From: Acidimicrobiaceae bacterium
GTDB lineage: Bacteria; Actinomycetota; Acidimicrobiia; Acidimicrobiales; Palsa-688
Direction of reading: 5' to 3'
NCBI GenBank assembly: GCA_009785715.1
Contig: WQVT01000164.1
Span: 1-6,030, forward strand
DNA length: 6,030 bases
Shown: positions 1 to 5,785 of the stretch, piece by piece
How the letters are laid out: each line of letters begins with the position of its first letter
Position numbering within the stretch: position 1 is the first letter of the stretch
Translations under genes and position numbers: made by a program
Notes under the pieces: model-generated
Told to the model about the DNA's origin: nothing
What the model saw: only the letters and a program-made list of their open reading frames with translations
Databases searched by the model: none

Positions 1-31
1 AGGAGCCGGTCTCCAGCGCTGATGCCGGGGC

Positions 32-436
32 TCAGACGCCGGGCCGCCCGGCGAGGGCGCGCCGGCAGACCTCTTCGAGCGACTCGGGGGCGAGGTCCTC
101 CTTGGCCACGAATGCCGCCGCACCGCAGCGCCCGGCTTCGGGGGGCAACTCGTGGGCCGGGGTGTTGGAAATGAGGATCACGACGGTGCCCGGCTGGCTG
201 GAGGTGATCAGCCGGGTCGCCTCTGCGCCGTTCATGCCCCCCGGGAGATGGACGTCCATCAGCACGACGCTCGGATCCAGGCTGTCTGCAAGGGTGATGG
301 CGCCTTCGGCGGACTCCGCCTCGCCCACCAACTCGAAGCCCGGGATCTGGGAGATGAGGACGCGGGCGACACGGCGAAAGACGACTTGGTCGTCCACGAG
401 CAGGATCCTGACGTCGGAGGTGGCGGTGCTGATCAC
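32..436 (-). CDS. Stand-alone response-regulator receiver (REC) domain protein, no output domain
   Basis: A 134-residue protein that is essentially one CheY-like receiver domain. The acidic pocket is D15-D16 in 'LLVDDQ', the phosphoacceptor is D61 in 'LMDVHLPGG', the switch Ser is S90 in 'ILISNT', F109 sits near the switch aromatic position, and the invariant Lys is K112 in 'FVAKEDL'. All residues needed for phosphorylation by a histidine kinase are present, and the sequence looks NarL/LuxR-type. However, the stop comes right after the last helix ('RRALAGRPGV'), so there is no HTH or other effector domain. The start is GTG, overlapping the stop of the upstream kinase-like gene by 4 bp (GTGA), with a GAGG Shine-Dalgarno 5 nt before it. 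Translational coupling with the two kinase-like genes makes it their probable partner. How it produces an output is unknown; the rest of the downstream region lies outside the window. Confidence 0.93.
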   Translation of the reverse strand: MISTATSDVRILLVDDQVVFRRVARVLISQIPGFELVGEAESAEGAITLADSLDPSVVLMDVHLPGGMNGAEATRLITSSQPGTVVILISNTPAHELPPEAGRCGAAAFVAKEDLAPESLEEVCRRALAGRPGV

Positions 437-1884
437 GGTTGCCTCAAGGGAACGGTAGCGACGATGACCACGGGGCGTGATCCGTCGTGCGTATTCGTGC
501 CCGTTCGGGTGGACGGATGTGCGCCGGTGTTCGTGGATCCATCTGCGCCGCTGCCGGCGGACGCGTCCGCCCGGGTGTCCGTGGGCCCGTCCGCCCCGCC
601 GCCGGCCGACCCGTCCGCCCCACTGCCGGCCGACCCGTCCGCCCCACTGCCGGCGGACCCGTCCGCCCCGGTGCCGGCGGGCGGGTCGATGCGGAGGGAG
701 CCACCCAGGGCCTCCAAGCGATCGCGGATCGCCCGTCGGGTTCCTTCCTCGGGGGCGGCGGGGAGAGCCATGGTGGCGGTCGCCACCTCTGCGTCAGAGG
801 CAAGAAGCACCAACGGTTGCGGGTCGCGGCCGATACGGCCCGCCGCGGCGGTCTCTTCCAGCGCCTGCGTGCAGGCGAAGTACAGCGCCGCTTCGGCGGC
901 CGGCTGGCGGTGGAGCGGACGCAGGTCGCCCTCGACCGCGACCTGCCGTCCAGGGGATCGGCGGTCCACCCACGCCTGCAGGGCGACCTCGAGACCGGAG
1001 TCGGTGAGCAGCGCCGGAAAGATGCCCCGGGCCATCTCGCGCAGCGCCTCCAGCGCCCCGGTGGCCTCCCGTTGCGCGTCCTCCAGGTGGCTGTCGCCTC
1101 GTGTTCCACCCTTGGTGGCGATGCGGAACTCGTCGAGGTCCTGGCCGACGGCCGAGATTCTCGGTATGACGGTTGCGGTCAGCCGGGACCAGGTGCGCTG
1201 CTGCTCGTGGCGGCGGGCGTCGACCAGGCGGCGCCGGCTGGCCTGCAGCTCCTGGGTCTGCTCGGCGACTTCGGCCACCCGCCGGCGCAGCTCGACGGTC
1301 AGGCGAACGGTGGCGAGCGCGACGCCGGCGGGCGCGGCCAGATCGTGGAGCGCCCGCTGATCGGCCGCGTTCAGCTCGGCGCCGTCCAGGCCGACCCCGA
1401 GCTCGCCCACGATGTCCCCCTGGTGCTGAACCTCGACCGTGACGTCACCGGCCGAACCGGTGTCGCCGGCACCCGGCGTCCACGTCCGGCGCCATTGCCG
1501 CCCGTCGGCCAGCCAGACGCTGACCTCACCCCGATCGCTGTGCACGGAGCGGGCGGCCGTCTCGGCCAGGCGCGGGAGCACCTCGTCCACCTCGAGGGTG
1601 GCCGCCATGCGGGTCATCAGATCCGACATCATCCGGTAGCCCTCGGCCTGGCGTCCGTGCGCCATCCGGTCGACGGTCGCGGCGAGGGAGGGACGGACGA
1701 GCGGCAGCAGGACGGCCACGACGATTGCCGCCGGGAGCAGCACCCACCAGATCGGCCGGCCCGTGTTCCCGCTCAGGGCGGCATAGGCGCCTCCTGCGCC
1801 GGCGAAGACCGCGAACGCCAGGGCGAAGCTGACCAGCTCCACCACGAGCGGCGGACCCCAGCCGTAGCGGCCGAGGCGCTTCAC
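433..1884 (-). CDS. Degenerate sensor histidine kinase (TM-GAF-DHp-like, probable pseudokinase)
   Basis: 483 residues. There are two membrane segments (about 14-37 and 45-63), a GAF-like domain (about 95-195), a coiled-coil linker (about 197-225), and a HisKA_3-like dimerisation region. The second helix of that region is well preserved ('ALREMARGIFPALLTDSGLEVAL', about 279-302). The catalytic features are gone. The position matching the phosphoacceptor His is T236 ('SRLTATV' in place of 'ERDLHDG'), the N-box Asn is E344 ('TQALEETAAAG'), and no DxGxG G1 box exists. The last part of the ATPase fold is recognisable ('IRDRLEALGGSLRIDPPAGTG', then 'RPVVIVATVPL'), but about 65 low-complexity residues built of an 8-residue repeat separate its final strands. 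The start is GTG, overlapping the upstream kinase stop (GTGA), with no strong Shine-Dalgarno, so coupling is likely. It is likely membrane-bound and acts with the neighbouring active kinase. It resembles an N-terminally shortened paralogue of that kinase (inference). Confidence 0.85.
   Translation of the reverse strand: MKRLGRYGWGPPLVVELVSFALAFAVFAGAGGAYAALSGNTGRPIWWVLLPAAIVVAVLLPLVRPSLAATVDRMAHGRQAEGYRMMSDLMTRMAATLEVDEVLPRLAETAARSVHSDRGEVSVWLADGRQWRRTWTPGAGDTGSAGDVTVEVQHQGDIVGELGVGLDGAELNAADQRALHDLAAPAGVALATVRLTVELRRRVAEVAEQTQELQASRRRLVDARRHEQQRTWSRLTATVIPRISAVGQDLDEFRIATKGGTRGDSHLEDAQREATGALEALREMARGIFPALLTDSGLEVALQAWVDRRSPGRQVAVEGDLRPLHRQPAAEAALYFACTQALEETAAAGRIGRDPQPLVLLASDAEVATATMALPAAPEEGTRRAIRDRLEALGGSLRIDPPAGTGADGSAGSGADGSAGSGADGSAGGGADGPTDTRADASAGSGADGSTNTGAHPSTRTGTNTHDGSRPVVIVATVPLRQP
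486..677. repeat. 24-bp tandem repeat, about 7-8 copies, coding
   Basis: Imperfect 24-bp tandem repeat. Copies 606-629 and 630-653 are identical, and 654-677 differs from them at three positions. More diverged units lie leftwards at 582-605, 558-581, 534-557 and 510-533, with a doubtful one at 486-509. Because 24 bp is 8 codons, the unit keeps frame in the kinase-like gene on the minus strand, where it encodes GADGSAGS-type octapeptides decaying to TNTGAHPS and TRTGTNTH. The most similar copies lie at the N-terminal side of the repeat tract, which suggests recent slippage expansion there. Confidence 0.9.
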
Positions 1885-4235
1885 CGCAGCACCATTTCCC
1901 GCTCATCCGGCCCGCGCGAGGGGATGGCCACCCGTCCCCGTACGGTCGTCCCGTGGCCGGGCGCGGATTCCACGGTGACGGTGCCACCGAGGACCGCGAG
2001 GCGGCTCACCAGGTTTTCGAGCCCGCTGCCCTCGCCTAGCGCGGTGGGATCGAACCCGATCCCGTCGTCGCGGACCGAGAACTCGAACCCGCCCTCGTAG
2101 CGGCTGTCCGGCTCGAAGGCGTCGAGCTGGACGTCCAGCCGGGTGGCCCGGGCGTGCTTGGCGGCGTTCTGGACCGCCTCGAGCGCGCAGAAGTACACGG
2201 CCGCCTCGACATCGAGCGGGGCCCGGGCGTCGGTGCGGTCGAGGACGACGACCTCCATGCCGGCTCGGCGCAGGGGTGCAGCCGTGGCGTCGAGGGCCGG
2301 GCCGGGACCCCGGTCGACGAGGACGGCGGGAAGACCGCCACCGCACAGACGCTCCAGGTTGTCGGTGGTCGATACGGTCATCGACGCGAGCTCGGCGACC
2401 GCATCGTCGACTTCCACGTGTGCCTCCCCCTGAGCCCTGCCGGCGTCGGGTGCGTTGCCGGCGCCCGCCGAGTGGGCGTGCGCCCTCGCCAGGAGTGTGC
2501 GGACCATGATCAGGATCGCCACGAGCTCTTGTTGGGCACCGTCGTGGATGTTCCGCTCCAGGCCGCGGCGTTCGGTGTCCTGCGCCGCCACCAGGGCCCG
2601 CAGCGAGCGACGAAGCTCCTCGGCGCCCGCCTCGAGCGTCTCGAGCTCCCGGGCGAGCTGGGCCGCCAGCTGCGCGTTGTGGACCAGGAGCCCGGCGTGG
2701 CCGGCCAGCTCGGCGATCAGGCGTTCCTCCTGCGGCGGCAGCGGCACCCCCGGGTGCAGGTTGAGGGCCAATCCCCCGAGGCGGCGGTCCCGGTAGGAGA
2801 TGGGTTCGAAGCGGTCGGCGTCCACGCTGGCCGGCGAGATCTCCTCCGCTGCCGAGGACAGGGGAACCGTGCGCCGGCGGAAGTGGCGACCGCTCTCGGG
2901 CCAGCGGGCGACCTCGAGGAGGTGGTCGTCGACCGCGACCCACAGGCTGGCCTCCGCGGCGCGGGTCCCGACCGCCGCGGCCTGTACCAGCTCGGCGAGG
3001 CTGTTGCCGCCCTTCACCTGCGCCAGCCCGTCGGCAAGGCTGCGCACCGCCTCCGCCGGCGTGAGCACCTGCCCGAACACGACCCGGTTCGCTGCTCGTT
3101 GGAGCCGGCGGCGCAGCGGGTCGATGCCGAGCGCCACCGCCGCCATCACCAGGGCGGTCGACCACCATCCCGGGGCCAGCGTCCCCGCCACGCTGACCAC
3201 CGCCACGTACCCGGCCAGCGCGCAGCCGCCGAGCGACAGGTACAACAGCGCCCGGCTGATCACGACGTCGATGTCCCAAAGCCGGTAGCGGAGGACGCCG
3301 ATGAAGAGCACCACCGGGACCACGGCGAAGGCGGCCGGGAACCAGTTCTCCAGGATCCCGTCGAGATGATGGGCGCCAGCGGCCCCCGAGGTGCCGGTCA
3401 ACGACACCACCCACGCCACCACCCACACCGCCGCAACGGCGGCCGAAGGCAGCAGCGCACCGCGGAGGAGCCGGCACTGCTGGCGGACCTCGCGGTCGGT
3501 CGTCTGCCGCATCCGTACCGTTGTCGCGGGGATGCCGATGACCGGGGTCAGGACGCCGAAGAAGCCGACGAAAAACGGCGGGTGGCTGACGAAGGACGAA
3601 CGCCAGCAGACGACCGCGATCGCCACCGTCACGCCCGCCCCGAGGATCCATCGGAGCCGGACGGAGCGGATCGTGCCCGGGGGGAAGCGGCCGTCGGGGA
3701 AGAGGAACACGGCCCACAGGTAGGCGGTTCCCGAGATGATGTGGAACGTGTAGTGGATCGCCTGGATCGGCGGGGGCTCTCCGAGGACGTGGAAGACCTG
3801 GTGGCTCGGGCTGTTGAAGGTGGCTGCCGTGCCGAGCAGGGCGAGGATCAGCAGTTGCGGCACCCGTTCGAATGGGCGGCGGAAGAGCAGGAACCCCCCG
3901 AGCGCCAGATTGAGGAGGCTGAAAAGGGACTGGACGATGACGGTGCCGAGGCCGCCCATCAGCATCGTCCGGTCGGCGATTCGCCCCGCCAGCCGGGCCC
4001 ACACTCCGTGACCCGCCGCCTCGGAGAGCAGGGCCTGACGGAATGCGGAGATGTGGTCGGCGAGCGTTGGAAGCAATCCGATCCCGAGCCAGCCCAGCAA
4101 TCCCGCCAGGTACAGGGCGAACCAGGCCAGGATCAGGATCCGGACGATTGAGCGTCGCTCTGCCCCGCCGGCGAGATGACGCCCGTCCGCTTCAACCATT
4201 TCCCTGCCCACGACTCGGCCTCGCGGCCCCTCCAT
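1881..4235 (-). CDS. Multi-TM sensor histidine kinase (membrane-GAF-HisKA_3-HATPase)
   Basis: An integral-membrane sensor kinase that should autophosphorylate a His and pass phosphate to a receiver Asp. Numbering is from the ATG at 4235 (784 residues). About ten hydrophobic segments span residues 31-370. They include 'FLFPDGRFPPG' and 'YRLWDIDVVISRALLY', and end in 'DPLRRRLQRAANRVVFG', the pattern of actinobacterial 7TM-type kinases. A GAF-like domain (about 393-525) and a coiled coil (about 525-555) follow. The HisKA_3 motif is 'ERRGLERNIHDGAQQ' with phosphoacceptor H564. The ATPase motifs are N690 ('EAVQNAAKHA'), G1 'DDGIGFDP' (D723-D724), G2 'GSGLENLVSRL' and 'PGHGTT', all intact. The DHp loop is widened by an Ala/Gly-rich stretch (about 587-605). 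Start choice: the ATG at 4235 has GAGAG 8 nt upstream. The in-frame GTG at 4250 and ATG at 4199 are alternatives with weaker ribosome sites. It is the first gene of the operon and overlaps the next gene by GTGA. The signal sensed is unknown. Confidence 0.93.
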   Translation of the reverse strand: MEGPRGRVVGREMVEADGRHLAGGAERRSIVRILILAWFALYLAGLLGWLGIGLLPTLADHISAFRQALLSEAAGHGVWARLAGRIADRTMLMGGLGTVIVQSLFSLLNLALGGFLLFRRPFERVPQLLILALLGTAATFNSPSHQVFHVLGEPPPIQAIHYTFHIISGTAYLWAVFLFPDGRFPPGTIRSVRLRWILGAGVTVAIAVVCWRSSFVSHPPFFVGFFGVLTPVIGIPATTVRMRQTTDREVRQQCRLLRGALLPSAAVAAVWVVAWVVSLTGTSGAAGAHHLDGILENWFPAAFAVVPVVLFIGVLRYRLWDIDVVISRALLYLSLGGCALAGYVAVVSVAGTLAPGWWSTALVMAAVALGIDPLRRRLQRAANRVVFGQVLTPAEAVRSLADGLAQVKGGNSLAELVQAAAVGTRAAEASLWVAVDDHLLEVARWPESGRHFRRRTVPLSSAAEEISPASVDADRFEPISYRDRRLGGLALNLHPGVPLPPQEERLIAELAGHAGLLVHNAQLAAQLARELETLEAGAEELRRSLRALVAAQDTERRGLERNIHDGAQQELVAILIMVRTLLARAHAHSAGAGNAPDAGRAQGEAHVEVDDAVAELASMTVSTTDNLERLCGGGLPAVLVDRGPGPALDATAAPLRRAGMEVVVLDRTDARAPLDVEAAVYFCALEAVQNAAKHARATRLDVQLDAFEPDSRYEGGFEFSVRDDGIGFDPTALGEGSGLENLVSRLAVLGGTVTVESAPGHGTTVRGRVAIPSRGPDEREMVLR

Positions 4236-4269
4236 CTCCCGGGCTCTCACCCCACTCGGGGCGGCCCAT

Positions 4270-4294
4270 CAATCGACTCTGATTCGCAATCGAC
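4270..4294. repeat. Paired CAATCGAC direct repeats
   Basis: CAATCGAC occurs at 4270-4277 and 4287-4294, 17 bp apart, with the inverted repeat GATTCGCAATC overlapping the second copy. It lies 35-60 bp upstream of the chosen kinase start, a reasonable place for a regulator site. No specific regulator can be named. Confidence 0.45.
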
Positions 4295-4305
4295 GCTCAC
4301 TCGGA

Positions 4306-4389
4306 TCGGCAAGCGAGAGTAGTCCGCAACGTCGGGCTTTCCGCTGCGGCAGTCGCCTTCGCGTGCTTGCGTCCTCGGCAAGCGAGGGT
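4306..4389. repeat. 15-bp direct repeat TCGGCAAGCGAGNGT (two copies)
   Basis: Copies lie at 4306-4320 and 4375-4389, identical except for one base (A/G at position 13) and offset by 69 bp. The second copy overlaps the 3' arm of the 4365-4383 stem-loop. Two near-identical copies in a divergent promoter region suggest a protein-binding site, but this is inference. Confidence 0.5.
4365..4383. other. Small stem-loop GCTTGC-7-GCAAGC
   Basis: Perfect 6-bp inverted repeat: GCTTGC (4365-4370) and GCAAGC (4378-4383) with a 7-nt loop. It has no T-tract, so it is more likely an operator or a leader hairpin than an intrinsic terminator. Confidence 0.4.
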
Positions 4390-4466
4390 CTCGGCGGAGG
4401 TGCGTAACCCTCAATAGACAGGTAAGGGATCCTCAAAAGGAGTGAGAGGGGTAGGGACGGGGAATA

Positions 4467-4491
4467 ACCCCACGAATCACGTGAGCGGGGT
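4467..4491. promoter_or_regulatory. TCACGTGA palindrome within ACCCC/GGGGT arms
   Basis: The perfect 8-bp palindrome TCACGTGA (4477-4484) is framed by the inverted pair ACCCC (4467-4471) and GGGGT (4487-4491). It lies about 65-80 bp upstream of the membrane-protein start. It could be an operator or an mRNA leader hairpin; nothing identifies the factor. Confidence 0.35.
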
Positions 4492-4530
4492 CGCGCACGC
4501 CCCAACCGTCACCTGAGGGAAGCTCGGCCC

Positions 4531-4542
4531 GGAGGAGGAGGT
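4531..4542 (+). promoter_or_regulatory. Strong Shine-Dalgarno for the membrane-protein gene
   Basis: GGAGGAGGAGGT ends 6 nt before the ATG at 4549. The match to anti-SD is near-ideal. It fixes this start and predicts efficient translation, in contrast to the weak sites of the neighbouring kinase genes. Confidence 0.85.
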
Positions 4543-4548
4543 AACAGC

Positions 4549-5241
4549 ATGACGTGGGCTGTCAATCATCCGAATCGCCAGCAGCGTCTCGGTTCGACCA
4601 CCTGGACCGCTGCCGGCGCCACGACGCGCCCCGTGCGCGTCCCCTGGGTGGGGTTCCTCATCGCCCTGCTCGGTGCCTGGGCTGGCATCGTGGCGTTCGT
4701 CGGGCCGGCATTCGGTTATGAGGCGACCGCCACCTCGACCTGGCAGTGGACCACGGCCAACTGGCTTCTTCATCTGATTCCGGGCGCCATGGCGCTGGTG
4801 GCCGGGCTGGGAATCCTTGCGTGGACCACCGACTGGGGTTCGCTCCGGGCGCGTGGGGTCCTCGCGATCGCGGCGTTGTTGGCGATCGTTGCCGGCGGTT
4901 GGCTCGTGATCGGGCCGGCGCTGTGGCCGTGGTTCCAGTCGTCGCCGGCGTACGGGCCCGCCGCCGACGCGGGCACGTCGTTCCTGCACCAGGTGGGTGC
5001 CAATCTCGGCCCGGGCCTGCTGCTCGCGATGCTGGGTGGAATGGCCCTGAAGACGGCGCTGGCCGCCCGGCGAATGGCGGGTGGGGGCGAACCGGTGGCC
5101 GGGGCCCCGGCGGCCGGCGGGACCGATACCACCGGCGTGCCCGAGGCCGGCGGGTACCCCGACCCTGCGACCGCCGACCCCGCAACCGCGGACCCGACCA
5201 TGACCGACCCTGCGAGCATCCGGCCCGACCTGAACCTCTAG
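4549..5241 (+). CDS. Four-TM membrane protein with DPATA repeat tail, unknown function
   Basis: 230 residues, family not recognised. The N-terminal ~30 residues are polar and cytoplasmic-like, with no signal peptide. Four hydrophobic segments follow at about 33-55, 71-92, 102-124 and 150-168. A Trp-rich stretch between the first two ('TSTWQWTTANWLLHLIPG') is probably at the membrane surface. The loop between segments 3 and 4 contains 'WPWFQSSPAYGPAADAGTSF'. After a basic patch ('ARRMAGG', about 173-179, consistent with positive-inside), the protein ends in a Gly/Ala/Pro-rich tail with the repeats DPATA-DPATA-DPTMT-DPAS (about 205-223). The start is set by a strong Shine-Dalgarno. It is transcribed divergently from the kinase operon and convergently with the next gene, so it is probably a single-gene unit. 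A link to the sensor system is possible from the shared upstream region, but unproven. No catalytic motif is visible. Confidence 0.85.
   Translation: MTWAVNHPNRQQRLGSTTWTAAGATTRPVRVPWVGFLIALLGAWAGIVAFVGPAFGYEATATSTWQWTTANWLLHLIPGAMALVAGLGILAWTTDWGSLRARGVLAIAALLAIVAGGWLVIGPALWPWFQSSPAYGPAADAGTSFLHQVGANLGPGLLLAMLGGMALKTALAARRMAGGGEPVAGAPAAGGTDTTGVPEAGGYPDPATADPATADPTMTDPASIRPDLNL
5161..5217 (+). repeat. 15-bp coding tandem repeat (DPATA units)
   Basis: Four consecutive units (5161-5175, 5176-5190, 5191-5205, partial 5206-5217), each beginning GACCC and encoding DPATA, DPATA, DPTMT and DPAS at the C-terminal tail of the membrane protein. Synonymous differences (CCT/CCC, GCG/GCA) separate the first two units, so the duplication is not brand new or the tail is under amino-acid-level constraint. 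Confidence 0.75.
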
Positions 5242-5280
5242 CGACGCCGACCCGCTTTTCCCGAGCCCCCAGGGAAGTCC

Positions 5281-5320
5281 GGGCGCGATCCACCCCCGCT
5301 ATCCGCCCCGGATCGCGCCC
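5281..5320. terminator. Probable bidirectional terminator hairpin
   Basis: Perfect 11-bp inverted repeat: GGGCGCGATCC (5281-5291) and GGATCGCGCCC (5310-5320) with an 18-nt C-rich loop. It sits 40 bp after the stop of the rightward membrane-protein gene and about 90 bp past the stop of the leftward small gene, the expected place for a shared terminator between convergent genes. There is no T-tract, as is common in high-GC actinobacteria. Confidence 0.65.
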
Positions 5321-5353
5321 TGAACTGGTCGGGAACCCGATGCCCATGCCCGC

Positions 5354-5388
5354 GGCCCGACTGGCGGCCCGACTGGCGGCCGGCTGGC
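5354..5388. repeat. 12-bp tandem repeat, nearly three copies
   Basis: GGCCCGACTGGC at 5354-5365 and 5366-5377 (identical), followed by an 11-nt variant GGCCGGCTGGC at 5378-5388. It is non-coding, lying between the stops of two convergent genes. Confidence 0.7.
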
Positions 5389-5401
5389 GGCGCCGGCCGC
5401 C
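5386..5401. terminator. GC-only hairpin just after the small gene
   Basis: GGCGGC (5386-5391) and GCCGCC (5396-5401) form a 6-bp all-GC stem with a 4-nt loop. It lies 6 nt downstream of the stop of the minus-strand gene ending at 5408. It could help terminate that transcript, but there is no U-tract and simple GC-rich composition could also produce it. Confidence 0.35.
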
Positions 5402-5407
5402 GGCGGC

Positions 5408-5785
5408 TCACAACAAGCCTTGCGCCCCCGGTCCCTCCAAATCGTCGGTCACCAGCAACGAAACCAGCTCCCCGACGAAGCTGTCCGGCTCGAGCGTCGG
5501 CCGGTAGGACTGGTATGCGGCAGCCAGGGCGAAGGGACGGTCGGTGTGGAGCCGGATGCTGCACGTCCGGCTGTCGAACGCGGTCATCGCCAGGGCCTGC
5601 AACCGGCCGTCCGAATCGTCGAGCGACCCGACGTGCCGGATCAGAAGCAGGTAATCGTGAAACGCCTCGAGTCGGGCCTCCCGATTGCGTTCGTCGCGCA
5701 ACCTGGCACCGAGGGCCTGATCGATGAAGCTCGCCAACGCGATCCGTGCGAGCGTGATATTCGGGGTTTCCGGGTCGAAGCTCAA
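5408..5785 (-). CDS. Small soluble protein of unknown function
   Basis: 125 residues, not recognised. It has no membrane segment or signal peptide. The N-terminal half is predicted helical ('LARIALASFIDQALGARLRDERNREARLEAFHDYLLLIRHV', about 12-52). The middle has 'DSRTCSIRLHTDRPFALAAAYQSY' (about 71-94) and the C-terminus is acidic ('GELVSLLVTDDLEGPG'). One Cys (C75) and no metal or catalytic motif are visible. The varied composition suggests a real protein and not a shadow of the overlapping plus-strand frame. The only plausible start in frame is TTG at 5785; no ATG or GTG lies upstream nearby and the next Met is at residue 67. The TTG overlaps by 4 bp (TTGA) the stop of a 12-codon ORF starting at 5820 and has no Shine-Dalgarno of its own, so coupled translation is possible. 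Confidence 0.7.
   Translation of the reverse strand: MSFDPETPNITLARIALASFIDQALGARLRDERNREARLEAFHDYLLLIRHVGSLDDSDGRLQALAMTAFDSRTCSIRLHTDRPFALAAAYQSYRPTLEPDSFVGELVSLLVTDDLEGPGAQGLL

Larger units (their letters stand above)
4251..4548. promoter_or_regulatory. Divergent intergenic region between kinase operon and membrane-protein gene
   Basis: About 300 bp with no convincing gene. It should contain the promoters of the leftward kinase operon and the rightward membrane-protein gene, but I see no clear -35/-10 pair for either. What can be seen: an 8-bp direct repeat CAATCGAC (4270-4277, 4287-4294); the small inverted repeat GATT-CGC-AATC (4281-4291); a 15-bp direct repeat with one mismatch (4306-4320, 4375-4389); a GCTTGC/GCAAGC stem-loop (4365-4383); a purine-rich stretch (about 4434-4464); and the palindrome TCACGTGA (4477-4484) inside ACCCC/GGGGT arms. 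The base composition is less GC-extreme than in the flanking genes, as expected of a control region. Confidence 0.6.

Noticed and set aside
1..31. Small GGAG/CTCC hairpin at the left edge as the operon terminator
   Set aside because: The arms are only 4 bp and the context is cut by the window edge; the downstream sequence is needed to judge it.
486..677. CRISPR-like array
   Set aside because: The 24-bp units are directly contiguous with no spacers and keep the reading frame of a protein, so this is a coding tandem repeat.
487..2100. Long plus-strand open frame (537 codons) opposite the pseudokinase gene
   Set aside because: It is antisense to a protein with recognisable domains, its composition is typical of high-GC shadow frames (Arg/Gly/Pro-rich), and no domain is recognisable.
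1903..4002. Second minus-strand frame (699 codons) overlapping the kinase
   Set aside because: It is an out-of-frame reading of the same DNA, very Arg/Gly/Pro-rich, whereas the chosen frame contains TM, GAF, DHp and ATPase motifs.
2154..4151. Long plus-strand open frame (665 codons) opposite the sensor kinase
   Set aside because: It is antisense to a gene with intact kinase motifs. The translation is rich in Arg, Asp, Gly, Gln and His with no hydrophobic core pattern, as expected of a shadow frame in GC-rich DNA.
4269..4505. Minus-strand 78-codon frame in the divergent intergenic region
   Set aside because: Its composition looks random (Arg/Ser/Pro-rich), it has no ribosome site, and it overlaps the repeats and palindromes of the control region.
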